Source: Pseudomonadota bacterium (lineage in GTDB: Bacteria > Pseudomonadota > Gammaproteobacteria > Burkholderiales > Burkholderiaceae_E). Taken from it: 32,358 nt of DNA. Made by a program: the position numbers and the translations under genes. Numbering within the stretch: position 1 is the stretch's first letter; each line of letters starts with the position of its first letter. Under the pieces are notes generated by a model. The model did not search any database, had not been told where the DNA came from, and was given only the letters and a program-made list of their open reading frames with translations. Location: assembly GCA_023388075.1 (NCBI GenBank), contig JAEWGX010000025.1:1-32358 (forward strand), written 5' to 3'. Below are positions 16,046-24,670 of this stretch, piece by piece.

Positions 16046-17449
16046 ATGAACGACCCCAAGCCGTACCCGGTCCCCCGGGCCTCGCCCGACCCGGAGGGTA
16101 CCGCCGCCGCCGCGCTGCCGCCGTCGGCCACCACTCCCCTCGTGCCCAACGACCTGTTCGTCGCCTGGTTGCGGCGGGTCGCGCCGTACATCCATGCCTT
16201 TCGCGGCAAGACCTTCGTGATCGGCATCCCCGGGGAGATGATCCTCTTCGGGGGCATCAACGCGCTGATCCAGGACCTGAGCCTGCTGTCCGCGATGGGC
16301 ATCCGGATCGTCATCGTGAACGGCTGCCGACCGCAGATCAACGAGCAGCTCCGCCTGCGCGGCCAGGAGGCGCGCTACCACAACGACGTGCGGATCACGG
16401 ACCACGTCGCGCTGGAATGCGCCAAGGAGGCGGCCGGGGAGATTCGCCTGGACATGGAGGCCGGATTCTCCCAGGGGCTGCCCAACACGCCGATGGCCAA
16501 TGCCGGCGTCCGGGTGATCTCCGGCAACTTCGTGCTGTCGCGGCCGGTCGGCATCGTGGACGGCGTGGACTTCATCTACAGCGGCCTGGTGCGGAAGGTG
16601 GACGCCCAGATGATCCGCAACGCGCTCGACAACGGCCTCATCGTGCTGCTCTCCAACATCGGCTACTCGGCCACCGGCGACGCCTTCAACCTGATGATGG
16701 AGGATGTCGCGGCGGCCACCGCGATCGCGCTCGATGCCGACAAGCTCGTCTTCGTGAGCGAGGTCGAAGGCATCCTGGATGCCGACGGCCGCGTCATCTC
16801 CGAGGTCTCGGAGGCGCAGGCCAAGCGCATGCTCGCCGACGGCAGCGTGCAGAACCCGGCGCGCGGCTACCTGCGCGCGGCGCTGCATGCCTGCGAGGGC
16901 GGCGTCGCGCGGTCGCACATCGTGCCGTACAGCATGGACGGCTCGGTGCTGCTGGAGTGCTTCCTGCACGACGGGGTCGGCTCCATGGTGGTCGAGGAGA
17001 CGCTCGAGGCGCTGCGCGAGGCGACGATCGACGACGTCGGCGGCATCCTTGCCATCATCCAGCCGCTGGAGGAAGACGGCACCCTGGTCAAGCGCGACCG
17101 GGCGCTGATCGAAGCCGAGATCGCCAACTTCACCGTCATCGAGCACGACCGGGTGATCTTCGGTTGCGCGGGCCTCTACGCATTTCCCCAGGACAACATC
17201 GCCGAGATGGCCTGCCTCGCGGTCCGTCCGGAATCCCAGGGGCTCGGCGACGGCGAGCGCCTGCTGCGGCGGATCGAGCAGCGCGCCCGCGCGCTCGGCA
17301 TCACGCGGCTCTTCGTGCTCACCACCCGCACGGCCCACTGGTTTCTCAAGCGCGGCTTCGTGCTCGGCAGCGTGGACGATCTCCCCGTCGCCCGCAAGAA
17401 GCTCTACAACTGGCAACGCAAGTCGCTGGTGCTGTTGAAGCATCTCTAG
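16046..17449 (+). CDS. argA: N-acetylglutamate synthase (amino-acid acetyltransferase) ArgA
   Basis: A 467-residue classical bifunctional-architecture ArgA, catalysing acetyl-CoA plus L-glutamate to N-acetylglutamate, the first step of arginine synthesis. After a Pro/Ala-rich leader, residues ~38-300 form the amino-acid-kinase-like domain that binds arginine for feedback control (FVAWLRRVAPYIHAFRGKTF, VNGCRPQINEQL, DADKLVFVSEVEGILD). Residues ~320-460 form the GNAT acetyltransferase domain. That domain has the acetyl-CoA loop QGLGDG in MACLAVRPESQGLGDGERLL and a late TRTAHWFLKRGF. The ATG at 16046 has no Shine-Dalgarno and may be leaderless. A full AGGAGG overlaps its stop codon and serves the next gene. 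Confidence 0.95.
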   Translation: MNDPKPYPVPRASPDPEGTAAAALPPSATTPLVPNDLFVAWLRRVAPYIHAFRGKTFVIGIPGEMILFGGINALIQDLSLLSAMGIRIVIVNGCRPQINEQLRLRGQEARYHNDVRITDHVALECAKEAAGEIRLDMEAGFSQGLPNTPMANAGVRVISGNFVLSRPVGIVDGVDFIYSGLVRKVDAQMIRNALDNGLIVLLSNIGYSATGDAFNLMMEDVAAATAIALDADKLVFVSEVEGILDADGRVISEVSEAQAKRMLADGSVQNPARGYLRAALHACEGGVARSHIVPYSMDGSVLLECFLHDGVGSMVVEETLEALREATIDDVGGILAIIQPLEEDGTLVKRDRALIEAEIANFTVIEHDRVIFGCAGLYAFPQDNIAEMACLAVRPESQGLGDGERLLRRIEQRARALGITRLFVLTTRTAHWFLKRGFVLGSVDDLPVARKKLYNWQRKSLVLLKHL

Positions 17450-17453
17450 GAGG
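17448..17453 (+). promoter_or_regulatory. Consensus Shine-Dalgarno overlapping the argA stop
   Basis: AGGAGG begins within the TAG of argA and lies 6 nt before the ATG at 17460. The ribosome finishing argA is thus placed to start the methionine synthase gene, indicating coupled expression. Confidence 0.8.
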
Positions 17454-17459
17454 CTGTCC

Positions 17460-18491
17460 ATGTCGCGTCGCGTCTTCAGCGCATCCATCGCAGGCAGCCT
17501 GCCGAAGCCCGGCTGGCTCGCCGAAACGCACCGGCTCTGGCCGCAGTGGAAGGCCTCCGGCGCGGAGCTCGAGCAGGCCAAGGCCGATGCCAGCCTGCTC
17601 TGGATCAAGCACCAGGAGGATGCCGGGCTCGACGTCGTCGGCGAGGGCGAGCAGTCGCGACAGCACTTCGTGCATGGCTTCCTGGAGCGCGTGGAAGGCA
17701 TCGACTTCGGCAACAAGGTGCGCATGGGCATCCGCAACAACCGCTACGAGGCGATGGTCCCCCAGGTCGTCTCGGCCCTGCGGCTCGAAGGCCGCGTCCA
17801 CGCGACCGAGGCGCAGCTGCTGCGCGCCCACACCACCCGGGCCACCAAGTTCACGCTGCCCGGGCCGATGACGATCGTCGACACCGTGGCCGACCGCTTC
17901 TATGGCGACCGCCAGGCGATGGCGATGGCGTTCGCCGAGCTGCTCAACCAGGAAGCGCTCGCGCTGGAAGCCGACGGCATCGACGTCATCCAGTTCGACG
18001 AGCCGGCTTTCAACGTCTACCTGAAGGAGGCGGCGGACTGGGGCGTGCGCGCGCTCGAGCGCGCCGTCCAGGGCCTGCGCTGCACCACCGCGGTCCACAT
18101 CTGCTACGGCTACGGCATCAAGGCCAACACCGACTGGAAGGCGTCGCTCGGAGAGGAATGGCGCCAGTACGAGACCGTCTTCCCGGCGCTGGCGGCCAGC
18201 AGCATCGACCAGGTGAGCCTCGAGTGCTTCCATTCGCGCGTGCCGCCGGACCTGATGCGGCTGCTCGACGGCAAGGACGTGATGGTGGGCGTGATCGACG
18301 TGGCCACCGACGTGGTGGAGACGCCCGAGCAGGTGGCGGACACGATCGAGCAGGCGCTCGACTACGTGCCGCTGCGCCACCTCATGCCCTGCACCAACTG
18401 CGGCCTCGCGCCGATGGATCGCGACGTCGCGCTGCGCAAGCTCCACGCGCTGGGACAGGGGGTGGCCCTGGCGCGGCAACGGCTGGGGTGA
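17460..18491 (+). CDS. Short cobalamin-independent methionine synthase (core MetE, MesD-like)
   Basis: A 343-residue protein equal to only the catalytic C-terminal half of MetE, with no N-terminal MetE domain. It should methylate homocysteine to methionine. Putative zinc ligands are all present: H213 and C215 in AVHICYGYG, E255 in SLECFHSR, and C314 in PCTNCGLAP. The substrate-side GSLPKP (12-17) and QFDEPAFNVY are also present. From memory the overall pattern (AGSLPKP, VHICYGYGIKANTDWK) is that of the MesD class of folate-independent synthases, which usually pair with MesX (DUF1852). No such gene is in the window, so the methyl donor is uncertain. It is co-expressed with argA through a 10-bp gap with a consensus ribosome-binding site. 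Confidence 0.85.
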   Translation: MSRRVFSASIAGSLPKPGWLAETHRLWPQWKASGAELEQAKADASLLWIKHQEDAGLDVVGEGEQSRQHFVHGFLERVEGIDFGNKVRMGIRNNRYEAMVPQVVSALRLEGRVHATEAQLLRAHTTRATKFTLPGPMTIVDTVADRFYGDRQAMAMAFAELLNQEALALEADGIDVIQFDEPAFNVYLKEAADWGVRALERAVQGLRCTTAVHICYGYGIKANTDWKASLGEEWRQYETVFPALAASSIDQVSLECFHSRVPPDLMRLLDGKDVMVGVIDVATDVVETPEQVADTIEQALDYVPLRHLMPCTNCGLAPMDRDVALRKLHALGQGVALARQRLG

Positions 18492-18502
18492 CGCGCGCGG
18501 GC

Positions 18503-18508
18503 TAGAAT
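18503..18508 (+). promoter_or_regulatory. Candidate -10 for the yggX-type gene
   Basis: TAGAAT (5 of 6 to consensus) lies 27 nt before the ATG at 18536, leaving room for the GGAG at 18526-18529. The -35 position (CGGCTG) is poor, so the promoter is tentative. Confidence 0.3.
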
Positions 18509-18535
18509 GGGCGCATCGAATCCGTGGAGTGTCCG

Positions 18536-18814
18536 ATGTCGCGCATGGTCCACTGCGTCAAGCTGGGAAGGGAGGCCGAGGGCCTGGACTTTCCGCCCTA
18601 CCCCGGGGAGCTTGGCAGGAAGCTCTGGGAGAACGTGTCCAAGGAGGCGTGGCAGGGGTGGCTGCGCCACCAGACCATGCTGGTGAACGAGAACCGGCTG
18701 AACCTCGCCGACGCCCGGGCGCGCAAGTACCTGGCGCAGCAGATGGAGGCGTACTTCTTCGGCGAGGGCGCGGAGAAGCCTGCGGGCTACGTGCCGCCGG
18801 ACCCCGCGGCTTAG
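18536..18814 (+). CDS. yggX: Probable Fe(2+)-trafficking protein (YggX family)
   Basis: A 92-residue protein matching YggX throughout: MVHCVKLGREAEGLDFPPYP, GELGRKLWENVSKEAWQGWL, HQTMLVNENRLNLADARARK, and YLAQQMEAYFFG. YggX protects iron-sulphur clusters from oxidation and is thought to move Fe(II) within the cytoplasm; the conserved Cys near the N-terminus (VHCVK) is present. The ATG at 18536 follows GGAG (18526-18529). A GTG 12 nt upstream is in frame but would overlap that site. The stop TAG shares the four bases TTAG (18811-18814) with the TAA of the convergent rpiA. The C-terminal extension (EGAEKPAGYVPPDPAA) is slightly longer than in enterobacteria. Confidence 0.94.
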   Translation: MSRMVHCVKLGREAEGLDFPPYPGELGRKLWENVSKEAWQGWLRHQTMLVNENRLNLADARARKYLAQQMEAYFFGEGAEKPAGYVPPDPAA

Positions 18815-19527
18815 GAAGCTTCCGGCTTCGGCGCCGATCGTCCCCCGCCGCTTCTGGCCGGAGCCGAAGCGCGCTTCTCCACCACCCCGCCCTCGCCCGC
18901 CACCAGCAGCACGTCGGCCCGGCGTCGCGCGAAGATGCCCACGGTCACCACGCCAGGCCACTGGTTGATGCGTGCCTCGAGCGCATCGGGATCGTCGATG
19001 GCGAGACCCGCCGCATCCAGCACCAGGTTGCCGTTGTCGGTGACGAAACCGGCCCGCGGCGTGACCCGGGCGCCAAGGGCCTCGAGCTCGCGGCTCACCA
19101 GCCCGCGCGCCATGGGGATCACCTCCACCGGCAGGGGGAAGCGCCCGAGCGTCGGCACTTCCTTGGAAGCGTCCACCACGCAGACGAAGGTGCGGCTCGC
19201 CTGGGCGATGATCTTCTCGCGCGTGAGCGCGCCGCCACCCCCCTTGATCAGCGCGAGCGACGGATCCACTTCGTCGGCGCCGTCGACGTAGACGTCGATC
19301 GGCCCGGCGTCGTCCAGGTCCAGCACCGAGATGCCCGCCTCCCGCAGCAGCGCCGTGCTGCGCTCGGACGACGATACGGCCTGCGCGAAATCGGCAGCGC
19401 GCCGACCCAGCGCCTCGATGAAGAAGGCGACCGTGGATCCACTGCCCACGCCGACCACGCGGCCCGGCGTGAGGAACCGCAGCGCCGCCTCGGCCGCGGC
19501 GCGCTTCAGGTCAGACGACGATGGCAT
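18811..19527 (-). CDS. rpiA: Ribose-5-phosphate isomerase A
   Basis: A 238-residue enzyme interconverting ribose 5-phosphate and ribulose 5-phosphate in the pentose phosphate pathway. Signature segments are GVGSGSTVAFFIEAL (phosphate-binding loop), VDGADEVD (the catalytic Asp pair) and LIKGGGGALTREKI (catalytic Lys and Glu). ARINQWPGVVTVGIFARR near the end is typical. The last ~18 residues, after VVEKRA, are an Ala/Ser/Gly/Pro extension not needed for the fold. GGGAG lies ~9 nt before the ATG at 19527. The first 17 bp overlap the end of the REC-GGDEF-EAL gene, so the two are likely co-transcribed. The 3' end overlaps yggX by 4 bp. Confidence 0.96.
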   Translation of the reverse strand: MPSSSDLKRAAAEAALRFLTPGRVVGVGSGSTVAFFIEALGRRAADFAQAVSSSERSTALLREAGISVLDLDDAGPIDVYVDGADEVDPSLALIKGGGGALTREKIIAQASRTFVCVVDASKEVPTLGRFPLPVEVIPMARGLVSRELEALGARVTPRAGFVTDNGNLVLDAAGLAIDDPDALEARINQWPGVVTVGIFARRRADVLLVAGEGGVVEKRASAPARSGGGRSAPKPEAS

Positions 19528-21397
19528 CGTGGCTCCCGGTTCCGGTGGCGACCAGCAGCCCCGGATTGGCCCGCGTCTGGCGCCACCAGGTGTCGAAGTC
19601 GGTGGCGGTCAGCGGCCGCGTGAAGAAGTAGCCCTGAACCAGTTGGCATCCCATCTTCTGCAGCGCGATCAGCTCCTCGCGATTCTCCACCCCCTCGGCG
19701 GTGATCGTGAGACCCAGCGCCGAGCCGAGCGCCACGATGCCGCGCACCACCATCAGCTGCTGCGGGTTGATCTGCATCTCCTGGATGAAGGACCGGTCGA
19801 TCTTGAGCAGGTCGAGCGGCAACTGCGTGAGATAGGCGAGCGACGAGTAACCGGTGCCGAAATCGTCCAGCGCGAGCCGCACGCCCAGGTCCTTGAGCAC
19901 CCGCAGCGCCGTCAGCGCCTTCTCGATGTCCTGCATCACGTCGGATTCCGTGAGCTCCAGCGTGAGCGTGCTGGGCGGAAGCTGCGTCGCCTCCAGCGCC
20001 TGGGTCACCGCCCGGGTGAGCGAGGGCTGCACCAGGTGGCGCACGTTGATGTTGACCGAGACGCTGGTCAGGCCCAGTCCGCGGAGCTGCCAGCGACGGA
20101 CCTGCTGCAGCGCCTCCGAGATGGCCCATTCCCCCATCCGGAACACCAGGCCGTTCTCCTCGGCCAGCGGGATGAACGATGCCGGCGTGATGAGCTGCCC
20201 CCCGCGCATCCATCGCATCAGCGCCTCGGCGCCGCTCACGCGGCCGTTGCGGGCGTCCACGATCGGCTGGTAGTGCAGGACCAGCTCGCTGCGATCCACC
20301 GCCGTGTGCAGCGCGGACTCCAGGTCGAAGTTGCCGCGCTGGTTCTCCCCGAACTCGGGGCTGAACATCACCGACGTGTTGCCGCCCTGGCGCTTGCCGA
20401 TGCCAAGGGCCACGTCCGCCTTGGCGAGCAGCATCTCGATGTTTCGACCGTGCCGCGGATAGACGGCCATGCCGATCGAGCAGCGCAGCAGCATGTCCAG
20501 GCCCTCGAACGACACCGGGCGCCGGAGGTGGGCGAAGGCGATGTCGGCGGTCTTCTCGGCCGCCGCCTGCGAGGGCAGGTTGGGGAAGATGAGCGCGAAC
20601 TCGTCGCCGGAGAGGCGACCGATCACGAGGCCGGGTCGGTGGCCCTCGGGTTGCCCGTCCTCGTCGATCGACACGGCGAGGTTGCGGAAGGCGTGCTGCA
20701 GGCGCTGCGCCACTTCCACCAGGACCCGGTCGCCGACCTTCTGGCCAAGCGAATCGTTCAGGCGCTTGAAACGGTCGATGTTGACGAGCAGCACGGCGGC
20801 GCAGTGACCCGGAGGCCGCGGCTGGCGCAGCATCTCCTCGCCAGCCTGCAGGAAACCGGTCCGGCTGGCGAGGCCGGTGAGCTGGTCGCGATGCGTCTGC
20901 TCGCGCATGCTGCGCGCGCTCTCCTGCGCGAGCGACGCCATGTCCTTCACCCGGTCGAGCTGCTGGCGACTGTCGTCCAGCGCCGCCTGCGCCTGGGCGG
21001 CCCGCACCAGGTGCAAGAGTCGCTCCGAGAGCAGCGTCCACTGATGCGACTTCGGGAAGAAGTCGCTGACACCGCTCTGGAACGCCCGGTCGATGAGCGC
21101 GTCGTCGTCGCGGCCGGACAGCATGACGATCGGCACGGGGCGCGACTCGAGCTGCTCGCGCAGCCGGGCGACCGCCTGGAAGCCATCGGCGTCCGGCAAG
21201 GCGTCATCCACCAGGATGGCGTCCGCGGTGGTCCGCGAGATGACGGCGAGCGCCTTGGACAACGAGTCCGACACCTGCACGTCGATGCCCCGCTCGCCGA
21301 GGCCGACCGACACGAGATGTTGCCACGCCGGATCGTCCTCGATAAGCAACACCCGCAGGCTGGCCGATCCCGACCGCAGCAGAGAATCTGTATTCAA
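19511..21397 (-). CDS. Response regulator with degenerate GGDEF and EAL domains, c-di-GMP phosphodiesterase
   Basis: A 628-residue soluble protein. The receiver domain (14-~135) has E20/D21/D22, phospho-acceptor D64 in ILVDDALPD and K116. A helix (about 140-168) leads to a GGDEF-like domain (~170-345) whose signature reads SGDEF (263-267) and whose I-site lacks the final Asp. The EAL domain (~355-605) looks catalytically intact: EAL (391-393), SVNINVRHL, LELTESDV, DDFGTGYSSL (511-520), LLKIDRSF, AEGVEN, QGYFFTRPL. I predict phosphorylation-controlled c-di-GMP hydrolysis, with the GGDEF-like domain serving as a GTP-binding regulator or being inactive. The start is TTG at 21397 without a clear Shine-Dalgarno, so it is uncertain; the receiver begins only ~13 residues later. 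Confidence 0.92.
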   Translation of the reverse strand: MNTDSLLRSGSASLRVLLIEDDPAWQHLVSVGLGERGIDVQVSDSLSKALAVISRTTADAILVDDALPDADGFQAVARLREQLESRPVPIVMLSGRDDDALIDRAFQSGVSDFFPKSHQWTLLSERLLHLVRAAQAQAALDDSRQQLDRVKDMASLAQESARSMREQTHRDQLTGLASRTGFLQAGEEMLRQPRPPGHCAAVLLVNIDRFKRLNDSLGQKVGDRVLVEVAQRLQHAFRNLAVSIDEDGQPEGHRPGLVIGRLSGDEFALIFPNLPSQAAAEKTADIAFAHLRRPVSFEGLDMLLRCSIGMAVYPRHGRNIEMLLAKADVALGIGKRQGGNTSVMFSPEFGENQRGNFDLESALHTAVDRSELVLHYQPIVDARNGRVSGAEALMRWMRGGQLITPASFIPLAEENGLVFRMGEWAISEALQQVRRWQLRGLGLTSVSVNINVRHLVQPSLTRAVTQALEATQLPPSTLTLELTESDVMQDIEKALTALRVLKDLGVRLALDDFGTGYSSLAYLTQLPLDLLKIDRSFIQEMQINPQQLMVVRGIVALGSALGLTITAEGVENREELIALQKMGCQLVQGYFFTRPLTATDFDTWWRQTRANPGLLVATGTGSHDAIVV

Positions 21398-21411
21398 GAC
21401 GCTACTATGCT

Positions 21412-21422
21412 TTGTTGAACAA
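21412..21422. promoter_or_regulatory. 11-bp palindrome in the divergent promoter region
   Basis: TTGTTGAACAA is a perfect palindrome around G21417, in the AT-richer gap between the divergent REC-GGDEF-EAL and MipA-like genes, 15 bp upstream of the former's start codon. It could be an operator. With a single copy and no known match this is tentative. Confidence 0.25.
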
Positions 21423-21543
21423 GCTTCCCGGGTTCGTTCGGCGGAGACGGCTTCGGTGCCCGAGGGCCCACCGCGTGGAGGAGCGATTGGATTCGCCCCC
21501 TATTTTCCACGAATTGGGACCCCCCGCGCCCGCTATCGTCACA

Positions 21544-22566
21544 ATGCGACATATGAAGCAGTATCTCCGTGGCCGCACGCCACCCCGGCCGGGAAGTCGG
21601 CCGATTACGCGCCCCGCCGTGCGCAGCGTCAACCTCGGCGGATGGCTGGCGCCCCTCGCCCGCCTGGCGGCCCCGGCGGCAAGGCCTCGGCGCCGCATCG
21701 CGGCCGGCAGCGTCGTGGCCGCATGCGCGCTGCTCGCCGTCGCGCCGACGGCCGCCCAGCGCGCGACCACTCCCGGCGAGCGGGCGACCACGCTCCCGCC
21801 GATCGACGACGAGCCGGAGCTCGACGAGGTCCGCTTCACCATCGGCATGGCCGGCTCGTACTCTCCCACCTACTCGGGCTCCGACGAGATGGGATACGCG
21901 CTGGCCCCCGCCGCGCGCATCGTCTGGCGCGGCTATTCGATCAGCACCTCCAGCGTCGCGCGCGCAAGCTCCCAGGCGAGCTCCAGCCGCGCCGCCGAGA
22001 CCGGCCTGACCGGCCCGCTCTATCGCCGCAACGAGTTCGCGTTCGGCCTGGGCGCCTCCATCAATCGCGGCCGCGACATCAGCCAGGAGGACGCCGCCAA
22101 GGGCCTCAAGCCGCTGCGCGGCACCCTGATCGGGCGGCTGCGCATGCGCTACTACATCAACCCGGACCTGCAGATCACCGCCCTGCTGGTCGGCGACCTG
22201 CTCGGCCGCCAGGGCGGCCTGGAGCTGCCGATCGGAATCAGCTGGCATCACCAGCTCAGGCCGCGCCTGCTGCTCGCCACCGATGTCGGCATGACCTTCG
22301 CGGACCGCAAGTCCCTCGACAACAGCTTCGGCATCGGCCCGGCGGAGCAGGCCGCGAGCGGCCTGCCGCTCTACCGCCCACGGGCCGGACTGCGGGAAGT
22401 GGGTGCCTCGATCGGCCTGGTCGGCGAGCCGACCTCGCACTGGGTGTGGCTCGCGCGGTTGAGCCTGGTCAAGCTCGTCGGGCCCGCGGCCGACAGCCCG
22501 ATCGTCAAGCGCACCTTTCAGCCTGCCCTGCTGGTCGGTTTCGCCTACCGTTTCACGCTGCACTGA
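21544..22566 (+). CDS. MipA/OmpV-family outer-membrane protein
   Basis: About 340 residues. An Arg/Pro-rich N-terminus is followed by a signal-like hydrophobic stretch (RRRIAAGSVVAACALLAVAPTAAQ) ending near base 21760. The mature part is rich in alternating beta strands, with the MipA/OmpV pattern: FTIGMAGSYSPTYSGSDEMGYALAP near the start of the barrel (read in two pieces), internal GRLRMRYYINPDLQITA, and the ending LVGFAYRFTLH with a terminal aromatic/hydrophobic strand. These proteins are scaffolds or small porins of the outer membrane. The start is uncertain: ATG at 21544 or 21553 gives an unusually long region before the signal peptide, and GTG at 21619 would shorten it. The stop overlaps the next ATG by one base. 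Confidence 0.8.
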   Translation: MRHMKQYLRGRTPPRPGSRPITRPAVRSVNLGGWLAPLARLAAPAARPRRRIAAGSVVAACALLAVAPTAAQRATTPGERATTLPPIDDEPELDEVRFTIGMAGSYSPTYSGSDEMGYALAPAARIVWRGYSISTSSVARASSQASSSRAAETGLTGPLYRRNEFAFGLGASINRGRDISQEDAAKGLKPLRGTLIGRLRMRYYINPDLQITALLVGDLLGRQGGLELPIGISWHHQLRPRLLLATDVGMTFADRKSLDNSFGIGPAEQAASGLPLYRPRAGLREVGASIGLVGEPTSHWVWLARLSLVKLVGPAADSPIVKRTFQPALLVGFAYRFTLH

Positions 22567-23378
22567 TGCGCCTGGGACTGTCCAACCTGCTCTGGACGGC
22601 CGAGTTCGATCCGGCCGCCGCCGGGCTGCTCGCCCGGCACGACATCGATTCGATCGATGTCGCGCCCACGCGCTACGAGAACGACATCGTCGCGGCCGCT
22701 CCGTCCCGATGGCGCGACATACGCCGGTGGTGGGCCGAGCGCGGCATCGCGATCACCGGGATGCAGTCGCTGCTGCACGGCACGGAGGGTCTCGACATCT
22801 TCGGCGACGCGCCGGTCCGGGAACGGACCACTGCGCACCTGCGGGCCAACCTGCGCATCGCCGTCGAGCTCGGCGCGACGCAGCTCGTGTTCGGCTCGTG
22901 GCGCAACCGCCTGCGTCGCGGCCTCGACCCCGCACGCGCGCTCGAGCGGGCGGCGGACTTCTTCGGCCCGCTCGGCGAGGAAGCCGCCGCGCTCGGCGTC
23001 TGCCTCGGCATCGAGCCGATCAGCGAACGCTACGGCAACGACTTCCTGGTCGACCACGACGAAGCGGCGGCCCTGGTGGAGCGGGTAGCGAGCCGCGGAT
23101 TCGGACTGGTGTTCGACGTCGGCTGCGCCGCGCTCGCCGCGGAAGACGTGGCGGCGGTGGCCCGTCGCCACGCGCCGCTGGTGCGCCATGTCCAGATCGC
23201 GGAGTTCGAGCTCGCCCCGCTCGATGCCGCGAATCCGATCCATGCGGTGGCCGGCCCGGCGCTTCGGGCGGCATTCCCGGGTCGTGTAGCATGCGTCGAG
23301 GCGCTCGCGCCGCCGGACATGTCCCCGCAGGAGGCGATCACCCGCTCGATCGCCGTCGTCACCGAGCACTATCGTTGA
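22566..23378 (+). CDS. Sugar phosphate isomerase/epimerase-like TIM-barrel protein
   Basis: About 270 residues of the xylose isomerase-like/AP endonuclease 2 TIM-barrel superfamily. It begins MRLGLSNLLWTAEFDPAAAG; the barrel strands include DSIDVAPTRYE, ITGMQSLLHG, LGATQLVFGS, CLGIEPISERYGNDFLVD, GLVFDVGCAA, RHVQIAEFEL and VACVEALAP. The Glu, Asp, His and Glu in those strands sit where this superfamily binds its divalent metal. The substrate is not deducible. The ATG overlaps the MipA-like stop as TGATG, so the gene is translationally coupled. A pairing with an outer-membrane protein hints at a periplasm-derived sugar or polyol, but this is weak. Confidence 0.78.
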   Translation: MRLGLSNLLWTAEFDPAAAGLLARHDIDSIDVAPTRYENDIVAAAPSRWRDIRRWWAERGIAITGMQSLLHGTEGLDIFGDAPVRERTTAHLRANLRIAVELGATQLVFGSWRNRLRRGLDPARALERAADFFGPLGEEAAALGVCLGIEPISERYGNDFLVDHDEAAALVERVASRGFGLVFDVGCAALAAEDVAAVARRHAPLVRHVQIAEFELAPLDAANPIHAVAGPALRAAFPGRVACVEALAPPDMSPQEAITRSIAVVTEHYR

Positions 23379-23382
23379 CGGT

Positions 23383-23415
23383 CCGGCGGCGGCGCCTGCG
23401 CGGCCCCGCCGCCGG
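23383..23415 (+). terminator. Strong GC hairpin between isomerase-like and acyl-CoA dehydrogenase genes
   Basis: Perfect 10-bp stem CCGGCGGCGG/CCGCCGCCGG with a 13-nt loop, 4 bases after the upstream stop. It is followed by GC-rich sequence with no T-run. It probably marks a transcript end or a stabilising 3' structure separating the two units. Confidence 0.4.
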
Positions 23416-23438
23416 GCGCGGCCGCCAGTCATGAACGC

Positions 23439-23444
23439 AGGAGA
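23439..23444 (+). promoter_or_regulatory. Shine-Dalgarno deciding the acyl-CoA dehydrogenase start
   Basis: AGGAGA lies 7 nt before the ATG at 23452, favouring it over the in-frame ATG at 23431, which would place this site inside the coding region. Confidence 0.65.
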
Positions 23445-23451
23445 ACGCAGG

Positions 23452-24648
<1,197 letters not shown>

Positions 24649-24670
24649 CCATCGAGACACGGACGCCGCC

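Noticed and set aside
16035..16049. Four-codon reading frame ATG GCC ACG AAA TGA ending on the argA start
   Set aside because: It could be read as a leader peptide, but it begins within the predicted -10 hexamer and would not be transcribed from that promoter.
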